Assembly (NCBI GenBank): GCA_019637155.1
Contig: JAHBWE010000008.1
Coordinates: 310,001 to 374,000, forward strand
Direction: 5' to 3'
DNA: 64,000 bases
DNA from: Labilithrix sp.
Lineage (GTDB): Bacteria > Myxococcota_A > Polyangia > Polyangiales > Polyangiaceae
Position 1 is the stretch's first letter; each line of letters opens with the position of its first letter. Both the position numbers and the translations under genes were made by a program. Shown here one piece after another: positions 26,846 to 34,917 of the stretch. The notes beneath the pieces were generated by a model that saw only the letters and a list, made by a program, of their open reading frames with translations, had not been told where the DNA came from and did not search any database.

Positions 26846-27712
26846 ATGTGCAGGCTCGTCGGGATCGTCGCCTCCGAGGTGAGCGAGTTCGGGTTGGTCT
26901 TGAAGGAGGCGCCGCGGAGCCTCGCGCGCCTCTCGCGCGAGCACCCCGACGGCTGGGGCGTCGCCGCGCACGGCGATCCGGAGGCGATGCCGCCGCCGTC
27001 GACGCGGTCGCCGCACGAGAACGGCTGGCGCATCCACAAGGGCACGCGCCCCGCGGGCGAGTGCGACCGCTTCCATCAGGTCGCGGCGCGGAGCGTCGGC
27101 AACGTGCTCGTCGCGCACGTGCGGCAGAAGACGATCGGCCCCACCCGCATCGAGAACACGCATCCCTTCGTGCAGAGCGGCTGGGTGTTCGCGCACAACG
27201 GCACGCTCAAGGACTACGAGTGGATCCGCGAAGCGATCTCGATCGAGCGCCGCGCGCAGCTCCGCGGCGACACCGACAGCGAGGTCCTCTTCGCCTACGT
27301 GCTCACGCACCTCGACACCGCGGGCGTCACGCTCACGACCGCAGCGGACCCCGCCGCGCGCGCGGAGGCGACGCGCGTGCTCGACCACGTCGCCGCCGAG
27401 ATGCGCGCGCGCCAAGCCGGCGCGTTCAACTTCCTCCTCTCCGACGGCGCCTCGCTCTTCGTGCACCGCTTCGGCCGCTCGCTGTTCCTCCTCGAGCGCG
27501 GCCCCAGCGATCCGATCCGCACCGAGCGCGACATCGACTCGTCCGCGAGCCTCGAGACGCCATGGACGAAGCGCCGCCACGCCGCCCTCATCGCCTCCGA
27601 GCGCCTCACCGACGAGCCATGGCGCGAGCTCCCGGAGGGCACCTTCCTCCGCATCGACCTCCGCCCGAAGCCGACGATCATCGCCGTCAACGCCCCCGAT
27701 CGCGCGGCTTAG
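26846..27712 (+). CDS. Class II glutamine amidotransferase
   Basis: The 288-residue enzyme begins MCRLVGIV, which leaves Cys2 as the N-terminal nucleophile after Met removal, the hallmark of class II (Ntn) glutamine amidotransferases. Further motifs are HPDGWGVA, the oxyanion region VAHVRQKTIGPTRIENTHP, and FAHNGTLKDYEWI. The domain is nearly full length with no second synthase domain, as in YafJ-like proteins, so the ammonia acceptor is unknown. It is followed by a strong hairpin and a convergent lipoprotein gene. Confidence 0.92.
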   Translation: MCRLVGIVASEVSEFGLVLKEAPRSLARLSREHPDGWGVAAHGDPEAMPPPSTRSPHENGWRIHKGTRPAGECDRFHQVAARSVGNVLVAHVRQKTIGPTRIENTHPFVQSGWVFAHNGTLKDYEWIREAISIERRAQLRGDTDSEVLFAYVLTHLDTAGVTLTTAADPAARAEATRVLDHVAAEMRARQAGAFNFLLSDGASLFVHRFGRSLFLLERGPSDPIRTERDIDSSASLETPWTKRRHAALIASERLTDEPWRELPEGTFLRIDLRPKPTIIAVNAPDRAA

Positions 27713-27756
27713 CTCTCTCGGGGGTCCGGGGGCGTCGAAGCGCGCGCCCGCGCGCT

Positions 27757-27775
27757 GAGAGGGCAGAGCCCTCTC
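27757..27775 (+). terminator. Hairpin between convergent genes
   Basis: A perfect 8-bp stem GAGAGGGC/GCCCTCTC with an AGA loop lies 44 nt after the amidotransferase stop and 11 nt from the stop of the convergent lipoprotein gene. It could end transcription from both sides. No long T-run is present. Confidence 0.55.
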
Positions 27776-27786
27776 GAACAAGACTC

Positions 27787-29016
27787 TTAGCGCGGCGCTT
27801 CGAAGTTGCGCGCGATCGCGCAGAGGCCGTCGGCGTTGAGGTGGCCCTGCGTGCTTTGCTGGTAGCGCACGTAGTCGGAGTAGTTGCGGAGGGCCTGGGT
27901 CGCGGGGGCGCTCGGGTTGACCGCGACGCTGCCGGAGTCGAAGGCGCGGGTGCCCTGCTTCGGCGGCTTGCTCGCGATGCAGGAGCGCCACGGGAGCGCG
28001 GCGCCGGCCTTGTCCTTGAAGCTCGTGAAGTCGAGCGTCTCGAGGTCGTCGCTGACGAGCACGCCGTCGGCGTTCGCGGCGACGGCCATCTGATCGAAGA
28101 AGAGCTCCGACGCGTCGTGGTCGACCGTGTTCCAGAACGGGTGATCGACGTGGAGCGTGATCTGCGCGACGGTGGCGCCGCTCTCGCGGACCTGCACGCC
28201 GCGCTGCGCCTCCTCGCCGTCGAACGGCTTGCCGCGGAGGTCGGTGTTCTGGCAGTTCCGGTACGTCGTCGGCGACTTGAACCCGAGGCGGAAGCGCACG
28301 GTGGTGGGGAGCGCCTCCCACGCGTACTCGGGGTTGGAAGACTTGCAGTCGACGCCCTTGAACGTCGCGGTGCCGACGTACAGCACGCTGAGGCCCTTCG
28401 CGACCATCTCCGCGTAGTCGGCGTCGGCCGGGCCGTCGAGGTTCGTGTGCTCCGCGCCGGCGGTCGCGGTGACGATGTCGAAGCCGAACGCGTAGCGCGT
28501 CGCGGGGTCGAACGCGGCGTTGCCGTCGAGGCTGCCGAAGCGCGCGAGCGTCTGCGCGTTCGGGTCCTTGCCCTCCGCCTCGAGCGTGTGCGCGTGACCA
28601 TGATCGTGATCGTGATCGTGATCGTGATCGTGATCATGGTCGTTCGCCTGCGCGCGCAGCTGCGGGCGGATGTTGCTCACCGCGCCCGGCTTCGTCATGT
28701 CGACCGCCCACGGTCCGCTCGCGCGCGCGACGACGGCGCCGGTCTGCGCCTGATCGGTCGGGCTGAGGTCCGGGTTGTCGGAGAGCGTGATGCTGTCCAC
28801 CGTGACGAGGATGCGGTCGAACTTCACGTCCCAGCCGTCGACGAACGCGATGTCGTTGTCGGAGGAGGGCGGGAACGCGAAGCCGGTGAGCGCGTTGCCC
28901 TCGCCCGAGATCGTGACGGTGAGGTCCGGCGGCGCCGCCGCGTGATCGTGATCGTCCGAGCACGCCACCGCGGCGAGGACGAGGACGGTGGAGCCGAACG
29001 CAAAGGTCTTCTTCAT
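27787..29016 (-). CDS. Asp-His-repeat lipoprotein of the receptor operon
   Basis: The 409-residue precursor starts at the ATG before MKKTFAFG; ATG at 29028 would add four residues. The lipobox is AAVAC. The mature N-terminus carries a first His cluster (SDDHDHAAA), and around residue 130 comes NDHDHDHDHDHDHDHGHAH, fifteen alternating Asp/Gly/Ala and His residues likely to bind zinc, nickel, cobalt or copper. The rest is beta-rich with four Cys in the mature part. The repeat is encoded by six TGATCG-type units. It lies 87 nt downstream of the second lipoprotein gene and is last in the receptor operon. A metal-binding role is inferred; the family was not recognised. Confidence 0.8.
   Translation of the reverse strand: MKKTFAFGSTVLVLAAVACSDDHDHAAAPPDLTVTISGEGNALTGFAFPPSSDNDIAFVDGWDVKFDRILVTVDSITLSDNPDLSPTDQAQTGAVVARASGPWAVDMTKPGAVSNIRPQLRAQANDHDHDHDHDHDHDHGHAHTLEAEGKDPNAQTLARFGSLDGNAAFDPATRYAFGFDIVTATAGAEHTNLDGPADADYAEMVAKGLSVLYVGTATFKGVDCKSSNPEYAWEALPTTVRFRLGFKSPTTYRNCQNTDLRGKPFDGEEAQRGVQVRESGATVAQITLHVDHPFWNTVDHDASELFFDQMAVAANADGVLVSDDLETLDFTSFKDKAGAALPWRSCIASKPPKQGTRAFDSGSVAVNPSAPATQALRNYSDYVRYQQSTQGHLNADGLCAIARNFEAPR
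28601..28636 (-). repeat. Hexanucleotide tandem repeat encoding (Asp-His)n
   Basis: Six head-to-tail units of TGATCG, the last TGATCA, read Asp-His on the minus strand. Copy changes keep the frame and would tune the number of His residues in the lipoprotein. Confidence 0.9.
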
Positions 29017-29103
29017 GGGGACGTCCATCGAGGTAGTCGATCGCCGAAAAGCTGCAAGGTTTTGATTACTTGCACACTTGACGAGGCGCTGAACCGTCGC
29101 CGT

Positions 29104-29889
29104 TCAGGGACGCCACGTGAAGGCGTAAGCGCCGCCGGTCGCGCCGCGCAAGCCGCCGTAAAGATTCGCGGACGCCGCGTCGCTGCCGTCGTCGGCGAAG
29201 CGGACGAGATCGCTGTCGGCGGTGACCGGTTTCAGGTCGGCGAGGTCGACGTTGCCGAACCACGGACGCGGATCGACGTGAAGGATCAGCGAGCCGCCGT
29301 CGGTCGGCGTCACGTCGGTCGGGATCGGCGTGACGATGCGCTGGCCGCAGAGCGGGTTCGCGCCGGGCCGCGCGGGATCGGTGCTCCGGTTGGCGCGGTT
29401 CTGCCCGATCGTGATCGTGCCTTCGAAGCGCCGCGTGACGCCGTCCTTCGTCGCGGTGCCGCCGACCTCGGCGATCGTGGTGCGGTCCTCCTGCGCGTCG
29501 ATGCGTCCGCCGGTGAGCCACACCTCTCCCGTCACCGCGCGATCGGCGGTGCCGTTGCCGGAGTACGGGAACGGCTGGAGCTCCGGCTCGAGCACGTCGA
29601 TGTCGGCGCCGCCCCAGACCTGCGCGACGTAGACGCCGGGGAGGAAACACTCGCGCTCCTGACCGCCCGAGATCGGCACCGATCGATTGAGGTAGAGCGC
29701 GCCGACGTGGAGGCGCGCCGAGGTCAGCGTGATCGTCCAGCCGCGACCGTTCACGAAGGTGAGGGCGTGGCCCTGCACGCCGGCCGGCCCGGCCGCGAAC
29801 GCGCGGAACGTCACGGTCTCCGATCCGGTCGTGCCGATGCACGCGGTCGCGACGGTCGCGACGAGGGCGAGGGCGAGCGCGCGCCGCAT
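29104..29889 (-). CDS. Lipoprotein of the TonB-receptor operon
   Basis: The 261-residue precursor's ATG overlaps the stop of the receptor gene by one base (TGATG), a strong sign of shared function. The lipobox is VATAC. The mature protein is beta-rich with Trp/Tyr (WTITLTSARLHVGALYLN), a Cys pair (ECFLPG, LCGQR) and few charged clusters. It is probably a periplasmic or surface partner that presents or captures the receptor's ligand. I do not recognise the family. Confidence 0.8.
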   Translation of the reverse strand: MRRALALALVATVATACIGTTGSETVTFRAFAAGPAGVQGHALTFVNGRGWTITLTSARLHVGALYLNRSVPISGGQERECFLPGVYVAQVWGGADIDVLEPELQPFPYSGNGTADRAVTGEVWLTGGRIDAQEDRTTIAEVGGTATKDGVTRRFEGTITIGQNRANRSTDPARPGANPLCGQRIVTPIPTDVTPTDGGSLILHVDPRPWFGNVDLADLKPVTADSDLVRFADDGSDAASANLYGGLRGATGGAYAFTWRP

Positions 29890-32288
29890 CAGGGGCCTCC
29901 GAAGCTCACCGCGAGGGTGAGGAAGAGGCCGCGCGGCGCGCCGGCGGTGAAGTGGCGCGCGGGCACGAGCGTGGGCTGCGACTCGTTGCGGAAGTCGGAG
30001 GCGTAGTTGAACTCGGAGAGGCGGTAGCGGCGATCGAAGAGGTTCGTCGCGATGAGGCCGACCTCGTAGCTCCGCCACGCGATCGTCGCGGAGGTGTCGA
30101 GGGTGAAGATGGTGTTGCTGCGCTCGCCGAACGGGAGCGCGCGGCGACCGACGTACGTGACGCCGGCCGAGATCGCGCCGAAGAGCGGCGTGTCCGCGAT
30201 CTTCAGCGGGAGGTCGTGGTGGACGGACGTGTCGGAGCGGAGCACGACGTCGGGCACGTAGGGGACGAGGAAGCCGGTGTCGTCGAAGGTCGAGCGCACG
30301 AGCGTGAGGTGGGCCGCTTCGTCGAACCACGCGCCGGTCGCGCGCACCGCGCCGACCCATCCCGTGCGCGTCGTCCCGTTCGCGAGGAGCGCGCGGCCGG
30401 CGGTCTCGCTGAAGATGAGGTCGCGATCGACGTGCGTCTGGAAGAAGAGCGAGCGCGCGGAGAGCTCGACGTCGTGCACGTCGCGCACGTAGCTGACGCC
30501 GACCTCGCCCGCGGTGATGCTCGCGAACGGCGTCGCGAGGTCCTGGTTGATGTACACGGGATCGATCGAGCGGATGCCGCGCCCGAGCGACGCCGACATC
30601 GTGAAGCCGGTGAACGGCCCGACGAGGATCGAGCCGCGCGGCAGCACCGCGATCGCGGAGGTCGCGCGCCGTTCGTTCGGGTCGCGGTAGCGGCCGAGGT
30701 CCTGCTGCGAGAGGCAGCTCGCGTCGCCGGGCGGGTTGCCGGGCGACGGCTGGCGCACCGTCTTCTGCGCGCAGTTGTCGAGGACGTCGAACGTGACGAG
30801 GTCGCCGCGGACGCCGCCGCGGAGGTTGAGCCACGAGAAGGGGCGGAGCCCGACGTCGCCGAAGAGCCCGATGTCGGCGAGGCGCGAGTCGAGATCGGTC
30901 TCGGTGCGATAAGGCACCGTCGTGACGGCGTCGATGCGTTGCTGCGTCGAGTGGGTTTTGTCGTGGCGCGCGTAGTAGCCGAGCTCGAGCTCCTGCGGCT
31001 GCCCGAGCGCCTTCGTCCGCCAGCGCGCGGAGCCCTTCGCGCCGAAGGTCTGCGAGTCGACGTGGAGATCGAAGAGGTCGCCGCGCTGCGCGTGCGGGCT
31101 CTGCTGGGCCTGCTGCACGTCGAGCAAGAACCCGGTGAAGTTCTCGGTCAGGCGCATGTCGCGCATGATGAAGAACACCTGTTGCCGCAGGATCGTATTG
31201 CCCGCGGTCTTGGTCTCGAGGTCGGCCCACGTCGAGTAGCGCGCGGAGTCGCCGCCCTGCCGTTTGTCGTAGGTGTCGTAGAAGCCGACCACGTCGCGAT
31301 CGACGTCGACCGCGCGCAGCACGCCGGCGCTTTTGTAGACGTTCGAGTACGCCTGCGCGCCGGCGCGCCAGGTGCCGCGCGCGCCGAGCTTCCCTTCGTA
31401 TTGCGCCATCGCGCTCCCGCGCTTCGACGCGCGGTTCTGCCCGAACCCATCCGCGGCGAAGAGCTCCGCCCCCGCGAAGGTGTGGTTGCTCTCGCCGCCG
31501 GGGCCCCAGGTGAGCAGCATGCGCTGCGTCCCGAACGAGCCGGTCGTGTACTTCGCGGTGAGCCCCCGCTTCGCGAGCCCGAGCGAGTAGGCGGCGCTCC
31601 CGGCGACGGCGAAGTTCCCTTGATGCGGATCGAACGGTCCCTCGACGACGCGAAGCGAGTCGACGAGCTCGGGGATGATGAAGTGGAGGTCGGCGTACCC
31701 ATTTCCGTGCAGATTCCCCGCTTCGTTGACGGGCACCCCCGCCGCGGTGACCTCGACGTCCTGCCCTTCCCGCGCGTCGAACCCACGAAGGAAGATCTGC
31801 TCCGCGTGCCCGTCCCCGCCGGCGTTGGTGAGAAGGATGCCAGGCGCGAGCTTGAGCAGCTCGGTCGCGTTCTGCCGCGGCACCCGCGCAAGCTCCCCAA
31901 CCCGAAGATTGAAGTCACTCGCCCCCCGCGACGGCAAAAGCGCCCGCCCACGCACCACGACCGCTTCGTCGTCATCGCCCCGCGCGGGGACGGCGGTGGC
32001 GGCGGCGGCGGTGGGGGTGGCGGCGGCGGCGGTGACGGCGGCGGCGGGCAGCTCCTCCGCCCCGCGTGTATCCGCCTCGCGCCCCGACGGCGTGCTCGTC
32101 CCCGCCGCGCCCCCCTCTCCACGCGTGCGCTCGCCCGCCTCGCGCGACGGCGGCGCGCTCCCCTGCCCGCGTGTGCGTTCGTCCGCCTCTCGTGATGGCG
32201 GCGGCGGGGCGGGGTCGTCTGCGCGGGCCGCGCCTGTCGTTGCGACGACGGCGACCGATGCGAGAAGAGAAACGAGCCGGCGGGACAC
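29889..32288 (-). CDS. TonB-dependent outer-membrane receptor
   Basis: The 799-residue receptor starts at GTG and has a signal peptide (VSLLASVAVVATTGAARAD). About 85 residues of low-complexity sequence follow, with three SREADERTRG-type repeats and an Ala-rich run. The plug domain begins near EAVVVRGRALLPSRGAS and contains ATELLKLAPGILLTNAGGDG and QIFLRGFDAREG. The rest is a beta barrel ending in FLTLAVSFGGP. The substrate cannot be read from the barrel. Two coupled lipoproteins, one His-rich, and a metal-transporter fusion 2.6 kb away suggest a metal or metal chelate. A palindromic operator-like site is 28 nt upstream of the start. Confidence 0.93.
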   Translation of the reverse strand: MSRRLVSLLASVAVVATTGAARADDPAPPPPSREADERTRGQGSAPPSREAGERTRGEGGAAGTSTPSGREADTRGAEELPAAAVTAAAATPTAAAATAVPARGDDDEAVVVRGRALLPSRGASDFNLRVGELARVPRQNATELLKLAPGILLTNAGGDGHAEQIFLRGFDAREGQDVEVTAAGVPVNEAGNLHGNGYADLHFIIPELVDSLRVVEGPFDPHQGNFAVAGSAAYSLGLAKRGLTAKYTTGSFGTQRMLLTWGPGGESNHTFAGAELFAADGFGQNRASKRGSAMAQYEGKLGARGTWRAGAQAYSNVYKSAGVLRAVDVDRDVVGFYDTYDKRQGGDSARYSTWADLETKTAGNTILRQQVFFIMRDMRLTENFTGFLLDVQQAQQSPHAQRGDLFDLHVDSQTFGAKGSARWRTKALGQPQELELGYYARHDKTHSTQQRIDAVTTVPYRTETDLDSRLADIGLFGDVGLRPFSWLNLRGGVRGDLVTFDVLDNCAQKTVRQPSPGNPPGDASCLSQQDLGRYRDPNERRATSAIAVLPRGSILVGPFTGFTMSASLGRGIRSIDPVYINQDLATPFASITAGEVGVSYVRDVHDVELSARSLFFQTHVDRDLIFSETAGRALLANGTTRTGWVGAVRATGAWFDEAAHLTLVRSTFDDTGFLVPYVPDVVLRSDTSVHHDLPLKIADTPLFGAISAGVTYVGRRALPFGERSNTIFTLDTSATIAWRSYEVGLIATNLFDRRYRLSEFNYASDFRNESQPTLVPARHFTAGAPRGLFLTLAVSFGGP

Positions 32289-32315
32289 TTGATCGCTTGC
32301 TGAACCATTCTCATG

Positions 32316-32334
32316 ATGAAGTATTGAACTTCAT
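32316..32334 (-). promoter_or_regulatory. 19-bp palindromic operator-like site before the receptor gene
   Basis: ATGAAGTATTGAACTTCAT is a perfect 7-5-7 inverted repeat, AT-rich in a GC-rich setting, 28-46 nt upstream of the receptor start. Its size and position fit a Fur/Zur-family repressor site over the promoter; the exact sequence is not a known consensus. Confidence 0.6.
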
Positions 32335-32424
32335 TACGGAATTCTCGGTGCACCCTACAAGCACCGCGCCGGCGGTCAAGCCCTCCCACGCGCCACGCAC
32401 ACGTAGCGCTCGGCCTCCATTCGC

Positions 32425-32694
32425 TTGGCTCCGAGCGCGAGGAGATGCGCGACGAGCAACAGCCAACCGTCACGCCCACGCGCCCGCTCCGTCCGATTTG
32501 GCCACGAGCGCGAGACGGGGCGACGAGCAACGGCCAACCGTCGCGCCTACGCGCCGCTCCGTCCGATTGGCGACGAGCGCGAGACGGGGCTCGACGAGCG
32601 ACGAGCGGCAGCCGTCGCGCCTATGCGCCCGCTCGTTCCGATTTGGCGCCGAGCGCGAGGAGGTGTGCGACGAGAGAGGGTGGGCAGCCGTCTT
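32425..32694 (-). repeat. Degenerate ~70-bp repeats of a gene 3' end
   Basis: Nearly four copies of a 70-75-bp unit lie head to tail. The copy at about 32642-32694, with 32621-32641, is the true 3' end of the WD40 gene (VAHLLALGAKSERAGA, stop). The two middle copies show single-base indels that break the frame. The copy farthest downstream again reads cleanly (DGWLLLVAHLLALGAKRM) and runs to its own stop. The array fills most of the gap between the WD40 gene and the receptor promoter. Confidence 0.8.
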
Positions 32695-33967
32695 GTTCGA
32701 TGAATGTCTTGATCGTCGACCATGCGGGATGGCGCTTCGGCGTTCCCTTCTCCTTTGCCGCCTTCAGCATGCATCCCGAGATGAAGCCGCGCTCGAACGT
32801 CACGTGGGTCGACTCGACGAGCGGCGCGATGGGGCCGATCCATTCGCGCTGATGAAGCGCCAGGAGCTCGCGTTCGCGCTTCCGCCGCGCGACGGACGTG
32901 GTGCCGCGGGCGCGATCGAGCTGCAGGGTGATGAACTCGCCGCGCGGATCGCCCTCGGCGATGAGGAGGTCGGCGACGACCGCGCGCGGCGCGTCGTCCG
33001 CGGGATCGGCCCACACGAGCTCGAGGAGCTCCGCGAGGCTCTCCCGCGTCGCCTTGGCCTGACGTGGAACCGCGAACGCGCGCACGACCGCGTCCACGCA
33101 GCCCGCGAAGAGCTCCGTACCGTCCGCCGAATACACGATCGACTCCGCGTGGCCCGCGCCGGCCGAGAGGACGGCGATCGACGCACCGGTCTCGGCGTCC
33201 CAGAGGCGGAGCGTTCCGTCCGTCGAGCACGAGGCGACCTGCGTCCCGTCGGGCGCGACCGCGACGCCCTTCACCTCCTTCGTGTGACCGCCGAGGACGA
33301 GCAACTCCTTCTGCGCGTCGAGGTCCCAGATCCGCGCGCTCTTGTCCTGCGAAGCCGAGATGACGCGCTTGCCGTCGGGGAAGAACGCGAGACCTTGGAT
33401 CTTGCCGGTGTGGCCGGTGAGCGTCGCGATCTCGCGTCCCTCCATCGGCGCCCAGAGGTGGATGGACTTGCCGCCGCCGCCCGACACGGCGCGCTTGGCG
33501 TCGCCGGTCATCGCGACGAACCACGTCGCGCTCGTCTTCGTCTTCCCCTGCGCGACGACCGCGCCGCGCGCCACGTCCCAGAGCCGCACCGTGTTGTCGC
33601 CGCAGTTGCCGGTGAAGAGGTACGCGCCGTCGCCCGACCACGCGAGCGACGCGACGATGCCGTCGAGCGGTCCGAGGACGCGCTCCTCCTTCGCGCCCGG
33701 CTCCCAGATGCGGACGGTGCGATCACCGAAACCCGCCGCGATCGCGCCGGCGTGCGAGCTCTCGGCGTACCAGCAGACGACGCGGGCCGGCGACCCGTAG
33801 GTCGCTCGTACCGCGCCGGTTCGAGCATCGAGCACCTTCACCTGGTCGATGAACCCGCCGCCCGCGACGACGCCGTCGGCGCCGGCTCGCGAGAGCCCGC
33901 TCGCGATCACCTTGCTCGTGACGACACGATGCTTCGCCGGCTCGACGACCTTCTTCGCTTTGGCCAT
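32621..33967 (-). CDS. WD40 beta-propeller protein with repeat-companion domain
   Basis: The 448-residue protein is soluble. About seven WD40 blades fill residues 20-320, seen as repeated GH/D...WD-type motifs (VKVLDARTGAVRATYG, VRLWDVARGAVVAQGK, ARIWDLDAQKELLVLGG, LRLWDAETGASIAVL). After them comes LLELVWADPADDAPRAVVADL and IAEGDPRGEFITLQ, the repeat-companion (TIGR02996-like) domain found in large myxobacterial families. The tail matches the repeat array downstream, which contains extra, decayed copies of it. Role is probably protein scaffolding; partners are unknown. Confidence 0.88.
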   Translation of the reverse strand: MAKAKKVVEPAKHRVVTSKVIASGLSRAGADGVVAGGGFIDQVKVLDARTGAVRATYGSPARVVCWYAESSHAGAIAAGFGDRTVRIWEPGAKEERVLGPLDGIVASLAWSGDGAYLFTGNCGDNTVRLWDVARGAVVAQGKTKTSATWFVAMTGDAKRAVSGGGGKSIHLWAPMEGREIATLTGHTGKIQGLAFFPDGKRVISASQDKSARIWDLDAQKELLVLGGHTKEVKGVAVAPDGTQVASCSTDGTLRLWDAETGASIAVLSAGAGHAESIVYSADGTELFAGCVDAVVRAFAVPRQAKATRESLAELLELVWADPADDAPRAVVADLLIAEGDPRGEFITLQLDRARGTTSVARRKRERELLALHQREWIGPIAPLVESTHVTFERGFISGCMLKAAKEKGTPKRHPAWSTIKTFIEQDGCPPSLVAHLLALGAKSERAGA

Positions 33968-34002
33968 GCAGCCAAGATACTGCCGTCCGCGCGCCGAGGT
34001 CG

Positions 34003-34872
34003 TCAGAGACCGCGCATCGACTCGCGGCGGAGCGGGACGTCGCCGGCGAGCGCCGCGTCGATCACCTCGACGATGCGGGCGCGGTCGCGGGGCAGGCGTC
34101 CGCCGAGCGGGAGGTAGTTCGAGGCGTGGTTCGTGCGGAAGAGCGCGTCGCGCGGGCGCGCCTCGTTCACCATCGTGCGGAGCTCGGCGAGGAGCGCCGG
34201 GACGGGAGGCACCGCGAAGCGGCCCTTCTTCGCGAGCTTGTCGAGCGGCGTGTCGGGCACGACCGTGACGGTGAGGGCCGAGAAGTACGCCGGATCCATC
34301 TTCGTCACGAGGTCCGCCGTCGCGCGCGCGTGCTCCTCGCTCCGCTCCATCGCGACGCCAAGGAGCGCGATGACGCTCAGCTCCATGCCGGCCGCGTGCG
34401 CGCGCCGCGCCGCCTCGACGTGCGCCGCCGCGTCGTCCCCCTTCGCGATCCGCTTCAGCGTCGGATCGTCGCCCGACTCCGGGCCGATGTAGAGGAGCGA
34501 GAGCCCCGCCGCGCGCAGCGTGCGCAGGTCGTCGTCGCTCTTCGCGAGGACGTTCCGCGCCATCGCGTAGCACGACACGCGGCGCAGGCGCGGGAACGCC
34601 GCGCGCGCCCGCTCCAGGATCGCGAGCCAGTGATCGACGTCGAGGACGAGCGCGTCGCCGTCGGCGACGAACAGCTTCTCGACCTGGTCCCCCGCCGCCG
34701 CCCCGGCGCGCCCGATGTCCTCGAGCGTCTCCTCGAGCGCACGGACGCGGAACGTCTTGTCGCGGTACATGTCGCAATACGTGCAGTGGTTCCACGAGCA
34801 GCCGATCGTCGCCTGCACGATGAGCGCGTCCGCCTCGGACGGCGGACGGTAGAGGCGACCTTCGTAGCGCAC
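34003..34872 (-). CDS. Radical SAM protein
   Basis: The 289-residue product has the 4Fe-4S cluster motif CSWNHCTYC near residue 25 (Cys25, Cys30 and Cys33), the canonical CxxxxCxxC arrangement of this subgroup. Other conserved stretches are KLFVADGDALVLDVDHWL, SLLYIGPESGDDPTLKRI and the SAM-binding region ELSVIALLGVAMERS. It resembles the Elp3/coproporphyrinogen-oxidase-like branch annotated as B12-binding-free radical SAM enzymes. The substrate is unknown. It sits between the WD40 gene and the metal-transporter fusion on the same strand. Confidence 0.88.
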   Translation of the reverse strand: MRYEGRLYRPPSEADALIVQATIGCSWNHCTYCDMYRDKTFRVRALEETLEDIGRAGAAAGDQVEKLFVADGDALVLDVDHWLAILERARAAFPRLRRVSCYAMARNVLAKSDDDLRTLRAAGLSLLYIGPESGDDPTLKRIAKGDDAAAHVEAARRAHAAGMELSVIALLGVAMERSEEHARATADLVTKMDPAYFSALTVTVVPDTPLDKLAKKGRFAVPPVPALLAELRTMVNEARPRDALFRTNHASNYLPLGGRLPRDRARIVEVIDAALAGDVPLRRESMRGL

Positions 34873-34917
34873 GCCCCTGCGTTAGCGACGCCCCGCCGCC
34901 GCCGCAAGCAAGCAGGC

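Noticed and set aside
28601..28636. Possible CRISPR-like short repeat
   Set aside because: Units are contiguous with no spacers and are in frame in a coding region.
26824..30006. Very long antisense-type open frame, 1060 codons
   Set aside because: Runs across several well-supported genes on both strands; Arg/Glu/Val-rich composition is typical of GC-rich shadow frames and has no domain.
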